From positions 310,001 to 374,000 of the forward strand of contig WJXW01000014.1 of assembly GCA_015832175.1 (NCBI GenBank): a stretch of 64,000 bases of DNA. The letters are read 5' to 3'. The translations under genes were made by a program, and so were the position numbers. This document shows, one piece after another, positions 12,163-23,818 of this stretch. Positions within the stretch are counted from its first letter, which is position 1, and each line of letters starts with the position of its first letter. Below the pieces are notes generated by a model. The model did not search any database, had not been told where the DNA came from, and was given only the letters and a program-made list of their open reading frames with translations. The DNA is from Paraphaeosphaeria minitans. Taxonomy: Eukaryota > Ascomycota > Dothideomycetes > Pleosporales > Didymosphaeriaceae.

Positions 12163-12200
12163 GGTAGGTAGGTATGTATGTATGTATGTATGTATGTATG

Positions 12201-12231
<31 letters not shown>
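12163..12231. repeat. (TAGG)n/(TATG)n microsatellite
   Basis: Three TAGG units pass directly into about fourteen TATG units. It gives a meaningless MYVCMYVC reading frame on the + strand. Confidence 0.95.
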
Positions 12232-12232
<1 letters not shown>

Positions 12233-13579
12233 ACCGTGGCAGTATCGTCTTCGGGGGTGTATGTACCTCACGGACGAGGACAGCGCGTGGAGTTGTTCGA
12301 AGGGGGCCGGTAACTGTGATAGCAATAGCAACAGCGACGGCAACGGCAACGGAAACAGCATCTCATCTCAGTCAGATAAATATCCCTAACCTGCATCGTG
12401 CACTTGGTTCCAAGGTATTGTCACGACCCTGTATCTAGAAAAATCAAACAGCGCGTGGTTGGTGGGTGGGTAGGTGGATAGGCGTGTTATTAGTACCGTA
12501 TGGACGCTGTAATCGCTGAGTATAATAGGTACGGTACCTGTAATAAGGGTCTTCTTTGGATGATGCGAGTTACAGGCCGCAATAACGGCAGCAGCAGTGA
12601 TAAACAAATGCCAATGTGCTCAACCCTAGCCCACGAAACTTCCTATGCAGCCTCATTCAATTTTTTTCTTTCTCGTTCGGTGAGTGTGTTGATGTTAGCG
12701 TAGTTATGTATGTGATTCTCGATTTCTTGGTTGTAGACCGCACGAACGCTGACATAAGAAAGAAGAAAGGGGCAGAAATGCAGTTAAGAGTGTCGGATAT
12801 AGCGAGTACCGTGTGGCTGATCATTGTTTGGATCCTAAATACTCCCCCTTTTTTTCGGAACTTGGGAATTTGGTTGTGGAAACTACTCGCTCCAGCGCGA
12901 GACTTTGTGCCACTCTTTCTCTACACTCGAAAGTTCATGCTTGAGGTTATACCTACCTCGCTCTGGCGCACCCAACAATATCAACGGCTTCTATTGTATT
13001 GAAAGCTACATCGCGCGTGAGGCGGTGTGCTGAATGTATATGTCGTAGGTACCATGATTATCTGCTATATCGGGAGACTGTTCGGGTGCGGTTGCCTTGA
13101 AGGGCACGCAGTGAAATGCTGCATCCTAGTTTGAGCTTGAACGAAGTGGCATAGCACAGCACCAACGTAGCGTACTAGGGTTATGTACGTGCCTATGCGA
13201 CGCTAATATGAAATGCAAAAGGTATAAGTACATGTTATGTTGGTTTAGGTAGTATAACAATCTAACACCTAATTAGGAAGAAGCTAGCGATGCTACCTAC
13301 GCGTATCTAGATCAAAAATGGAAAACGTAGAAAAGGTTTAGGTGCTAGTTATCGTGGAATCTTTAGCTGAGACAGACGCTACGTGGTTGACACGTACGTA
13401 CGCACCCATTCACCGTACGGTACAAAATACGCTCCGTACTGCACGCGACGTCAGACGCGCTGCCTCGACGCCGCGTCGCCTCGAAGATTTCTGCAACTTG
13501 AAGCTCCTGACACACACTTATCTGCGGTGCTGTAAACATCTCTGGAAACACGCACAGTGTAGCTATGGCGGCGGCAGGA

Positions 13580-13663
13580 GTTCTGTTCACAGTTCTGTTC
13601 ACAGTTATGTTCACAGTTATGTACACAGTTATGTACACAGTTATGTACACAGTTCTATCCACA
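13580..13663. repeat. Seven copies of a 12 bp unit (GTTMTGTWCACA)
   Basis: Exactly seven adjacent 12-bp units from GTTCTGTTCACA to GTTATGTACACA and GTTCTATCCACA, 84 bp in all. The units drift stepwise from left to right. As 12 is a multiple of three, both strands stay open through it (VHSY repeats on +), but nothing else supports a gene. Confidence 0.9.
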
Positions 13664-13761
13664 GTAGCAGCGCCGCTGTTCTCTTCGATAGTATATGACT
13701 GTATGTCCATGGGCTATCAGCGGCACTCCAGAAACTATCTCCTGCGCAAGCATGGAGTTTT

Positions 13762-14345
13762 GTGATTCCATCTTGTTCGTTGCAGAGACCACACACCGAT
13801 GCAATTCAGGCTATGCCGACCCCATGGAGCTCGTTGTTCGGTCGCCTGAATGACCTGGATCAGAAGCTGCAGCAGTTGCCGTTTGACGCACATGTCTACA
13901 TGGCAATGGGGGACATGGTTGAAGATCATGCCGATACCGAAGGGTTCCTGTTGGACTATTGGACTGTCTTTCAACCAGTGCTCATGATCTCGGGTCCTGA
14001 CGTTGCGCTCCAGGCGTTTATCAAATAAGATCTGCCAAAGCCGCGAGATCAGCGGGAGGCTTTCCGTCTCATTATTGGTGGACCTAGTCTGCTCACTATG
14101 AATGAACAACAGTGAAAGATGTGGAGGTTTCTCTTCAGCTCAGGGTTCAGCGCATCGCATATGCTTAGCTTGGTCCTTTCGTCGTGGACTTCATAGATAT
14201 ATATTGCGAACTGTTGCATGAGCATGCCTTTAGCTTGGATGAGCCGAAGCCTCCGCAAAGCGAGAGAGCATACCAAATCTGAAGGTCGGGCGCGCATCTC
14301 GCACAAGGCTATCCTTGCCGCGTCACTCTGGTTTGAGGCGCCATG
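13762..14345 (+). pseudogene. Cytochrome P450 relic (N-terminal part)
   Basis: The frame starting at 13762 reads like the N-terminal half of a fungal microsomal P450 of the StcF/StcS-like type. It has a PTPWSSLFGRL segment, LLDYWTVFQPVLMISGPD, then DLPKPRDQREAF, GGPSLLTMNEQQ and KMWRFLFSSGFSASHM, in the order seen in intact enzymes (compare GGPSLLT...W..W R..F.PGF). Three in-frame stops interrupt it: TAA at 14026-14028, TGA at 14113-14115 and TAG at 14194-14196. No I-helix, ExxR or haem-cysteine motif was found downstream. I read it as a decayed copy. The family call is by motif resemblance only; the left boundary may lie in a lost intron, since a CAG precedes the best-conserved part. Confidence 0.6.
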
Positions 14346-17300
14346 AAAACTCCATGTTGCGAAATCCGACCGCATGATGGTTCTGCTTTACACGCAGCAC
14401 CCAAAGGTCATGCAGTATAGTAGGATTATAGGCTTGAGCTGAGAAATTTTGCATCGGTTCAGTGTTACAATGGTTCCCTCGTATCCTTCTGCTTCGCTGA
14501 GACCGCCTTTGCCGCGCGAGTGGACCGTTTGAGGACTGGGATCCACGGGGAGGGGGAAATCACCGGTCATGGTGCTGGACACATTTCTGTATGCTGGCTA
14601 GTCGCCTTCACGCCATGTCACGGACGTCAGAACGGCCTCGCGACCCATGGGGAAGATCGAGTTGTATGGTTCCAAATTGTAGCTTTCAGCGCGTATAGCC
14701 AACACCATGGCCTAGTACTAGCCCCGAGCGTCCGGGCAGATATCGCAGTGGCCCACTGCCTGGAAGTACGACTCGCCGAGGTAACAACTCAGAAAAGCGA
14801 TTGACAGGATCGCCTTCGTATGAGCCAGAGAGATTGCGCGACCGGGCCATGTTGGAAGTATGGCGCTCCCTGGAGCTGCCTTCGGTCATTAGGAGACACC
14901 TAATACCGTCCGTTTTTATTGTTCACGTGGGGAGCCTTGGGAGACGGCAGGCCTGCCCCGTTCCAGATGCTTACGAGCGGGGCTAGAACCTCGTCCGTCT
15001 CGAAATCGAGCGGTGCTTGCAACATCGTCTTGCCGTCGAATGAGCCAGCGAGGTACGTCGTCCCGTCGTCGTCCTGCATTGGCGAGTGATCGATTCTTGA
15101 AGTCGGAATGGACTGGATCAGAACACGCTGCTGAAGGCATTGAAAATGAGTTTCTAGTTGACTAGATCCTGGCTGGCATACATGGGTGGTCCAGGAAAAC
15201 CGATGAGGTTCGAGAAGGTGCAGAAGAACGTATTGTCTAGCTCTTGCACGAACGCGCATGTAGGATTCGGGTGAAATCCTTATCAGAGATAATGGGTCAG
15301 TAAACGCAATCACTGACTGACTGTAGTCGATTCATATGGTTTTTTGTGGTATGTCTTTAACGGAAGTGCAACCATGAATCGTGCAGGCAACGACATACCC
15401 TACCCCTACCTCGAGCTTGACTATGACAGCTTGAAACTGCGTATGTCAAAAGAGCCATACAATTTAGCCTTTCTGATGAAGCTGATGTCAGTAACTGGAG
15501 GGGCCATGTAAATACCCCAAATATGAACACTGAGAACAACCCGCCTCGGGAATATCGACATTGACACTGGTCCTCCGCGGAGTACCTAAAGATTTCGGCG
15601 TTGGATGTTCAACGTCGCGGGTATGACAGAGGACGTTCAGCCCGGGTTACTCTGGTTGCATTGACAGCGATGTTTCCACAGATCCTGATCTGCGCCGATA
15701 CGTCGGTAGCATACAGGAGGCGCCATCCCAGGTACCAAAATCAAAGGCGCAACACCTGAAACGCAATTGATAGCCATAGATTGTCTGGCAGCTCGTCCGG
15801 AAGTGGGTAACCGCGTCGTACCTCAAGGACAAACGCCTGCTTCAACTTTCTGAGCAGGTGGTACATCATCCTCTGAAGTCGACGCTAGCCTCGTCCAAGG
15901 CACAAATAACAATTCTTGGGTTTATGCAAACTCGCCGAAAAACTGAACGTTGGAGAACGCATATCTTCCATGTTCGCCCTGTGCTCCTTGAGTATCCGCG
16001 ACACGATGGCCTGGGGGACGCAAACGATCGGTACATATTTAAGTAGATACATGTTAGCTGTTCTATAAACCTAACTCCCCTGATGCTTGCACTACTCTTC
16101 CACGCGAACCCGTATTCTCGATGGCATTGTACGCCCCAGTGTTCCTAAGGTGAATGCTTACTTCTCGACTAGTCAATGACAAGTCGAGGCAAGCTTGGAC
16201 TCTTGCCGGTGTTCCACATGATCAGTAGTCGTATTCCATCAGCTCAAAAGTATCGGACGGTGCGGGGCCTCGGTACGCGTGTTTTAGAGGTATGAAAGAA
16301 CATGACACAAATCTTACTGCGTGGTTCTACTTCGATGCACCGACGGCGCGACATACGAATGCCTTGGGTAAGAACAAGGCGATATCCTGTGCGAGGTACA
16401 TATGCGAAGGCCAGGAGAAGTTCGTTGGTTGTGTTGGTTGTGTTGGTAGTGGCGCTGAAAAGTGGGAAGAATCTTGCGTTGATGACTAGGTGGCTCGAGT
16501 TTGTGATTTCGAGGTAGAGAAAACGGTGGATGGGATCGATGGAGTTGCTACGTAAAAGACGGCAGTAAGTCGCATCACATGATGTGTTAAGTGTCTAGTA
16601 CGGAGATGCCAGGACTTCGCACAGACGAATTCTAGTTCCGAATGTGAACCATGTCTGACGTGTACGTATCTCTTACTCGGATACGATGGTATTGTTGGTA
16701 TTTCAAGATTGGACAACATCTACAATCGTGGTCGATCTGACCTAGAGCATCAGTTGATACGCAGACGACGCGTTGTTAGACGTTCCGAGACTGAGCGGAA
16801 AGTTGTGCCAAGCATGAGGCAGCTCGTGAACTTGCCGGGACCAACGCGTTCTCGAAATGTGCCGCATCATGATGTTGCGCCGAGCTTACGACGCAGACGA
16901 GTCATGTACTAGGCATGTTCGAGGGGGAACTGTCCTTCTCTCTCCAACCGCTGAGTCGACTCATACACGCTGCGTAATGCCATGGATCCAAGTGCTACGT
17001 GCAAATACAAGGTTGGTGTTGTTGCAATCCGAGACACTGTCTTGAGACTCTACGGTATGCTCCGCTGCCGTACTTACGTGCAAAGTGCTCTGCATGATAG
17101 GACACCGGGAGGTCTGGCCACGCACTCGACGCCTAACTGGACCTTGGACAGCAGCGACCGAAAGCATGGAGAAGAGTCAGTGTGCACACAACTGACGCAA
17201 CCTTGGGCCGCGTGGGGTACCGTATTTGCGTGGAGTCTAGGGCCGACTCGATCGACTCGATCTTGCTGCGCAGAATGACCATGCCGTCCGAACAATGTGT

Positions 17301-18653
17301 GCCGTGCCGGTGCGGGTTGTGGTCCTGAAGAGTACTAGATAAGTTTTTGCATCACGACGCAGGATTTTTGGGTACGTTGTAGGAAACATGGCATCGTGTG
17401 CTACGGCGTATATTTTGTATGTGCACTGTCTGAATGTATTCATGGGGCAAACCCGGACACTTGCGTTTATCCAAGAATTGCGCCTGGTCCTACGTGCGTT
17501 GAGGATGATGGCACAACTAGTCCGGTCCGGCCGTAAGGCGCTTGACAGCAGTGTGTGACAGGCGGAAGCTAGGCCACCACTCGAAGCCTCGACAACGCAG
17601 ACGGTGGGCAATTGCCAGCCAAGGCTCTTTTAGGGCGGTTCATTTACGATGTATGCTGCATGCCGATGCCTATTGGCGAGTCCAAGACTAATCGGTGTTC
17701 AACACCTGATGACTGATGAGAATCCGCCACGGTTCAACAGTGACCTGGCAGTGTCATTCCCACCGGATATGGCGTGCCGTAGGAACAAGAGGAAGCTTGG
17801 TTTTCGAACGCCGACTATTCCTGTCGGAAGGAGCGCCATTCGAGATGTTGAATCCCAGTTTCGCAAAGTTGCGCGAGGCTCCTCCTGCCGAGCGCTACCG
17901 AAGTGAGACGCTGATCGAAAATCGGCTCATCATGTTTCAAAGTTTATGGCGGTCCAGCAAGAGGGTCGGAACGCTGCAGGTAGCCTCGTTCCGGGGACAG
18001 TGAAGCCAATTCCCGTTGTTTTGTACAATGCAGAGTCCATCCCACCGTGTGGTCTCGCTTCGCCGGCGAGCGTTGGAAAGGCCCTCTTCCCGCCAATGAA
18101 GGAGGAGATGAAGGGATGATGTGATGGTCAGATTGTGATAGCTCCCGCCTTGGCGAAGCCCCCTGGCGATCACTCTCGACGCTTAATGAAAGATTCAAGG
18201 CGCATACGCGTCCATTATTGACGATTACCTCCCCGTGGGTAAACAGCCGGAGTGAAAAGCGGAGCCTCGCTCAGGAGAAGGACTGGAACAGTCCATGGGC
18301 AGTAGCGGGCAGCAGTCAAGAGACCACCGACGGTCGGAAGCCAGTCACCAGCCCGTCCGCCGTGAAACAAGCCAGTAGCCATGTGCACGCTCTCGTTTGG
18401 TGTAGAGGACTGATTTTCCGAATGCCGGTCCGGCCGCCAGCCAAGAATCGACTGCGGCGGAGAGGGCGCTCAACAATGTCACCCCATCAATTCTCCGCGC
18501 AAGCCGGTGGCTCTAGTCGGGATTATCGATAAAATTCTTTATCGGCACCAGCGCATTCCAGGCTGGGGATGACGTAGGGGGTGCCACTGGAGGTCTATTT
18601 TTCGATGCTGCGACGCAAGCAGCCGGGGCGGCGTGCGAATCACCGGACACTGC
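14346..18653. other. Decayed, gene-poor island
   Basis: Many short frames occur on both strands, none with a domain or credible exon structure. The longest are 14900-15313 on - (137 aa) and fragments near 16292-16489 and 17649-18003 on +. Because the P450 relic lies at its left end and a transposable element at its right end, this probably represents old degenerate coding or transposon DNA. Base composition is not strikingly AT-rich, so there is no obvious strong RIP signature here. Confidence 0.45.
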
Positions 18654-18661
18654 AACCTGGC

Positions 18662-19022
18662 TAGGGATGGGCCTGTTACGGTAACGGAAGGAAAACTCTG
18701 TAATTCCCACAACGGTGTAAATTACCGTAACTACAGTGAATCGCGAAGTTTGAACTTTGAAGTACTGTTAAAGTCAGAGGCTGGGTACCTAGATACTTGG
18801 ATATCTGGAGTGGAGCGAGTCAAGCAAGCTGCCAGCCAAAGGCCCAAGGGAAATGCTACAACTCTAGACCGTTGGCTTGAATCTTCGCCAGCAACATTTC
18901 TCCGGCAGCATCTAGACTACCCGCCTCAGCATCACATCATGGCTTGAGAAGAGAATGCCGTAATCAGTCACTGTGATAGTTACCGTGATGACCAGGTTTC
19001 GTAACCTGTCGGCACATGCCTA
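18662..19022. mobile_element. hAT-like miniature (non-autonomous) element with 8-bp TSD
   Basis: The 361-bp element is flanked by perfect 8-bp direct repeats AACCTGGC at 18654-18661 and 19023-19030, the target-site length of hAT transposons. The left end reads TAGGGATGGG; the reverse complement of the right end reads TAGGCATGTG, matching 8 of 10 bases. Farther in, GTTACGGTAAC on the left pairs with GTTACGAAACC on the right, and similar GTTACCGT motifs recur subterminally near 18725 and 18980. TA(G)GGATG ends and such subterminal repeats are typical of hAT elements. No transposase is encoded; a short stretch reading TTLDRW could be a scrap of one. It lies about 490 bp upstream of the secreted-protein gene at 19511. 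Confidence 0.8.
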
Positions 19023-19030
19023 AACCTGGC

Positions 19031-19510
19031 TGTGTGGCTCATCCTGTGGCTGGGACGTGCATGAAGTGGGTGCGTGTGGGTGTGCTGGACGTGGACGTGA
19101 CCGAATTGCTCGCTCTGGCCGTCGCCCTGGCAGCAATGCTCAGCACACTCGGGAGCGCCTACGAGTGGTTGAGTGTTTGGTGCGGGTGGAGCCTGCGGGT
19201 CCCGGCCTGGTCGCACCATCACCATAGCTGGGAAACAGGAAAGTGGCTGGGCCTCTGTTTGGGTGAATGTTGGGGGCTGTTCAGCATAAGCGGGTCCTCT
19301 CAGCGAGGTGCGTGCGCGCGTGGCGAGCTCCCGTATAAGAAAGAGCTCAAAGCTTCCAGCCATTTTCTTATCTATCGCAGTCCCACATACAAATATAAGA
19401 CTCCCACTGTCGTTCCTCACCAACCAGTACTTTCGTTCACCAATCAATACTTAATTCACCAACCCACCAAACCCAAAACCCAAAACCCAAAACCCCCAAA
19501 CACAATCAAC
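19031..19510 (+). promoter_or_regulatory. Probable promoter/leader of the small secreted protein gene
   Basis: No separate gene is supported. TATA-like sequences occur near 19332 (GTATAAGA) and 19391 (AATATAAGA). The last 100 bp is a C/A-rich leader (ACCAACCCACCAAACCC...) ending at the start codon in good context (AACATGC), which is typical of highly expressed fungal genes. Expression level is inference. Confidence 0.45.
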
Positions 19511-19779
19511 ATGCAGTTCTCCATCGTCCTCGCTGCTTTCGTCGCTGCCGTCTCGGCCACCTACTCCAACGGCACCACCGCCGCTGTCGCTCCCTCCGGC
19601 ACTGCCGCTCCCACCGGAACTGGCTCTGCCCACCCCTCCTCCACCGCTCCCTTCGACGGTGCCGCTGTCGCCAACGGCCCTGCCATGGCTCTCCTCTTCG
19701 GTGCTGGTGCCGCTGCTTTGGTAAGCTCACTCGCGACTCGCAGCCTAAAACCAATGCTAACATCCCCCAGATGATCTAA
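19511..19779 (+). CDS. Small Ala/Ser/Thr/Gly-rich secreted protein, possibly GPI-anchored
   Basis: Exon 1 (19511-19720) ends in phase 0 at a GTAAGC donor; the CCCCCAG acceptor at 19770 leads to exon 2 (19771-19779), which encodes only Met-Ile-stop, giving 72 aa. Residues 1-16 form a clear signal peptide (MQFSIVLAAFVAAVSA). The mature part is rich in A, S, T, G and P, with an NGT sequon. It ends in a hydrophobic segment (ALLFGAGAAAL-MI) preceded by small residues, which resembles a GPI-attachment signal. Codon choice is strongly C-ending. If the 50-nt intron is kept, the tail becomes a longer hydrophilic, basic one ending at 19774. Function is unknown; a cell-wall or surface role is a guess from composition. 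Confidence 0.75.
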
Positions 19780-20708
19780 ACAGTTTCATCACTGCCATCA
19801 CCAACACACGAAGCACGACAATCACCTCGAACTCGGCTTTCGACTTCTAATTAGCGACCATGTCCGGCATGTTGATCGACCCTGTTTGGCATGGGATCTT
19901 GAGCATTTTCTGGCGTAATAGTCCGTTTCGGACGCTCTGGATGCATCGTGACCGTAGCCGGTTCGCGGCTCCGTGAGTAGGAATTACAGGATTTGTAGAT
20001 AGAGGCTCTACGTGGCTCGGTTTATCGGTTCACCTAATAATACCCATCCACTGAACTCGAAACTTTGTCTCTTATTGCCATTCGTGCGATGCAACAGCTG
20101 AAAGGCACCCAGTCATCGCTGGGCGAATACGTGCTCGTAATCGTGTCAGCTCTTTCGTTTAGACTATCGCTTCTTGCATGCGCACATCTGTAAAGTACGC
20201 CTCCGAAGTCTGATACAGCAACAAATACAGGTGGCTTGCTTCGGTTTCGTCCCTTTTGAGCTCTGGAAGCGCAAATTCTATATTCGTTTTGCCACACCGC
20301 CTCCCGAGGGCTGATGAAGGTGTGCTCGAAACCCGTATTCAAGTACACTCTAGAAGGGCTGGATGCTCAGGTCTCGTATGTAATGACCCCGGAAAAGCAA
20401 ACGCTGATGGGAAGATCTATGTGTACGGCCGAAGGGTTGGCGTCTGCACCCGAGTTTTGCCCGCAGCTCCTTCTCCTTCGTCGAGGGGCATCACGTGCAT
20501 CGCTTGGCGCTTGGATGCGCAACTCGAAACATTGACTTGTCATCCGCAGTCATCTGCCATGGTTGTCGACGCTCTCTAGTCTTGCCACAACCCATTTGGC
20601 ATCTTACACTCTCATTGCCATGTTGGCCCGGCACTGCTCCCTCGCGACCGACCTACAGTCGCCGCTGTACTCGATCGTCTTTCGATAAAGCGACCCCTCA
20701 CGCCCACC
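19780..20708. other. Spacer between secreted-protein and LCCL genes
   Basis: No supported gene. The left part is the 3' flank of the secreted-protein gene. The frames at 20256-20579 and 20034-20348 (opposite strands) show no domain. The right end is the leader of the LCCL gene. Confidence 0.45.
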
Positions 20709-22648
20709 ATGGTGCTGGACATAGAGCCTGCGGGTGTTCCGCCATATGGCCTACAGTCGTCCAAAGAACCACGCGTCGACATAGATATGCACTCCACGGA
20801 CTTCAGCTTTCAAGAGACTTCGCCGGAAAACCGCCCGTGGCATGACTCCCCGCACTGGAAGAAGATGAAGAGCAAAGTCCCAGCGCCGGTCGCTGCTCGC
20901 ATCCGCAAGGTGGCACAATGGTTTCGCGGACCTAAATCTGCAAAGCCCAATCGCATAACTCCCCTCTTCGAGAGTGTCCAAACCTTCCACATACGTTTCT
21001 TTGCGCGACTTCCTACATTTGCGCGGAGCTGCATCTTCGTATGCGCGTTCATGCTATGGCTTGTCGTATTCGGCGTGATCCTTAGCAAGGACAGTCTTCC
21101 CTCGGACATTGGGGGGTTTGGTGCTCCAGTCCGGCTTTCGTGTACTGCCAGGCTTTGGTACGTTCAAGTCAACCTACGCTCACTCAAGGCTGACTCGTAC
21201 ATTGCAGGCCTAACGGCCAGAGCTGCGGACTCAACGGCGTCAATTGCCTTCCCTTCGACCACGCGAGCTTTGCGTTTACGTGCCCAGCCGAGTGCGCCGG
21301 AGTCCAAGTACTGAACCCTTACACCATTGGCGACACGTCGATCAATTACCGCCCGCTCATAGTTGGTGGCGCACCAGAAGGGTCGGATGACAACGACCTG
21401 GTATACCGCGGTGACTCGTTCATCTGCGGAGCTGCCATTCAGGCTGGCGTTCTGAAAGACACCTCGGGAGGTTGTGGAGTGGTCTCTCTGATTGGAGAAA
21501 GGACGGCTTATGGCTCAGTATCGCAGAATGGCCTCTCGAGCGTGGGTTTCAACTCCACGTTCCCCATGTCATTCGACTTCAACCAGTCCGAGCAAGTCCT
21601 GGGCGATTCAGCGAAGTGTCGAGATCCAAGGTGGCGCCTGCTCGCGCTGTCTACCATCTTCACAGCCCTGTTCTCACTCTTCACTACACACCCTGCTCCA
21701 TTCTTCGGCTCCATCTTCGTCATCACGTTCTGGCAGATTTCCATGGCGTCAGATCCCCCTTCATACTCAGACTATCCTTCTCTGGCTTCTACCGCCCTTT
21801 CAAACTTTCTCCCAGCCGCTTTTATTGCTGTCATCATCTACCGCGTCAGCGTTCGCAAGACTCTGATGTATCTCAACGCGCAATTTGAGAAGACGATCCT
21901 CTGGGTCGGCGCGCTGTGGGTGGGAGCATTGAACGATCTGACTTTGAATATGATACCCATCTCGCGCCTTACCGGACATGACCTCAAGCAGCAGCCCGGC
22001 GCAATCACCGCTCTAGTGATCATCGTTGTGATCCTTATAGCTCTAGTCCTCTACCAAGCCTGGTGCTTCCGACTCGAGGGACGGTTGCCACGATACCTTG
22101 GCATCTATGGCATTCTTGCCTTCTGCTTGCTCATATTACTGGCAGTACCATCACTAGATTTGCGGATACATCACTACATCTTAGCTCTCTTGCTCCTTCC
22201 TGGAACAGCTTTACAAACGCGCGTTAGTCTGCTTTGCCAGGGCCTTTTGGTCGGGCTCTTCATCAACGGTGTCGCGCGCTGGGGTTTCGCATCCATTCTG
22301 CAGACTGCTGCAGCTCTGCGAGGCGACGCGCAATTGGGCACCGACCTTGTGTCGATCCTCGACCCTATTGTCAACGCCACGAACATCACGTTTGCTTGGG
22401 AAGGTTTGGCGCAAGGTTACGAAGGGGTCAGCGTCTTGGTCAACGATGTTGAGCGCTTCCGTGGCTTTCATGAAGATGGCGACAAGAACTTCACCTGGAC
22501 AAGGAGGGCAATGTACCATCCTGAATACTTTCGATTTGGGTTTGTGAACTACCAGCCGTTTGGAGGAATATCGTACAGCGACTTTACGAGGGCGGGAACC
22601 TGGTGGGCAAATGGCACGTGGGATAATCCTCCACCAGGTCGTACTTAG
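20709..22648 (+). CDS. LCCL-domain multipass membrane protein
   Basis: Exons 20709-21157 and 21208-22648 join in phase (629 aa); the join restores LWPNGQSCGLNGVNCLP. The N-terminal ~100 residues are cytosolic-looking, followed by a membrane segment (IFVCAFMLWLVVFGVIL). An LCCL domain follows, about residues 155-270, with HASFAFTCPAEC, ICGAAIQAGVL and GGCGVVSL; the paired cysteines of the fold are present. The C-terminal half carries about eight hydrophobic helices, then a soluble segment with NATNIT, NFT and NGT sequons. This arrangement matches the uncharacterised fungal LCCL family. Its biochemical role is not known; the topology suggests a secretory-pathway or surface protein. Confidence 0.85.
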
Positions 22649-23818
22649 ACTGCAAATTGTTTCTAGAAGCATACTACTCAGGCTCGTCTCCATGCAGGGT
22701 ATTGACCCGGATCTGCAATACATAAAGTCCACTCCTACGAAGAGCTTATCACATGGTCAAGATTACGCTGTTGTTATATCTCGGCTCACATGCCTACACT
22801 TTGCCGGTGTCCCACTGACAACTCTCACCGAGGGGGCGATTGACACAGATATGACAAGCCAAGTGATCTCGCGTTGTCAATCAGCGTGTTGCCGCATCTG
22901 AATTCTCGTGTCGGTGGTCGGCGCAATAACGACCTGAATTAGAGTAGAGCCGGGCTCTCCGGTCCTCCAGAAATTGAGCACCACCACATGCATGGAACAC
23001 TTGTAGCAACCATGAGTGCAATATTCAATGCCTTGAATGGCTTGGAACACACATGCAGGTCGCGCCCTGGAGTTCCGAGTTCGAGGTATCAACACACGAG
23101 AAATCGAGCAACCTGGCAACAGACGGCTGATACCAAGCGGCTTTTTTTTGGTGTTGGGTAGATAGGTAGGCATAGCACTGATGGGTGCGGTCGTCGTTGT
23201 GGAGATGGACGAGTGACTCATAATCGGTTAGACGTCAGCAGCAGCAAGTTACGTGCGAGTACATGGTCGAGGTATAAGGGTCCTAGTATCTGCGTGCGCA
23301 GGGACTTGATTACAACTCCAGCCGTCACTTCCCCCCTTCAAGCAGACAGGCAGAGCAATCTCACACACTTTCTTGCCCCATGGCGAGCCGCATCATCGGG
23401 GGTTCGCTGATGGACGTTCCCACCATTTGCTTCACCTTCACCCTCGTTACGCGTGTTGCAGAAAACAATATCAGGACGAGGTGTCGGATGTAGAGAAATG
23501 TGCACAGTACGAGTGAGATTGAGAGTGCACTGGTCTGGACCTATAGTCAAGACCAATACTACAGAAAAAGAGAACACGTAAAGTACAGTCTAGGCCGCTG
23601 GAGGGCTGTTCCACCGCATGTACTTGTGCCCTGCCCTGCCCTGCCTCGGCACTAACCACCATCCAATCCTGAAAACCATCCACCCAGAAGATCAACGCTC
23701 GATCGCAATTGGTATCACGCTCAACGCCTGCAAAATGCTCGTACCACCCTGCCCCGCCCCGCCATTCCCCGCCCCTTTTCGTATGCATCGCATGCCACAT
23801 CGGCACAAGTGTGTTTCC
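22649..23818. other. Convergent intergenic region
   Basis: No supported gene between the 3' ends of the LCCL gene (+) and the NACHT gene (-). It contains a T8 run near 23142 and TACCTA/TAGGTA-like motifs near 23158-23170. The short frames show no features. Confidence 0.45.

Larger units (their letters stand above)
11270..13761. other. Gene-free spacer with microsatellites
   Basis: No coding sequence I can support. It holds a (TCTATT)n-like tract (about 11437-11490), T-rich runs near 11590, CAACGCAATGCAACGC-type repeats (about 11920-11970), and the two arrays annotated separately. The 128-residue frame at 12616-13002 has no recognisable features. From about 12.4 kb onward the texture changes to the decayed island that continues to 18.6 kb. 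Confidence 0.5.

Noticed and set aside
12616..13002. 128-residue + frame with hydrophobic segments
   Set aside because: No homology-like motifs, no plausible start context and no splice pattern; the surrounding DNA is decayed.
13342..13710. Overlapping frames with VHSY (+) and YITVYITV (-) repeats
   Set aside because: Both arise from the seven-copy 12-bp array at 13580-13663.
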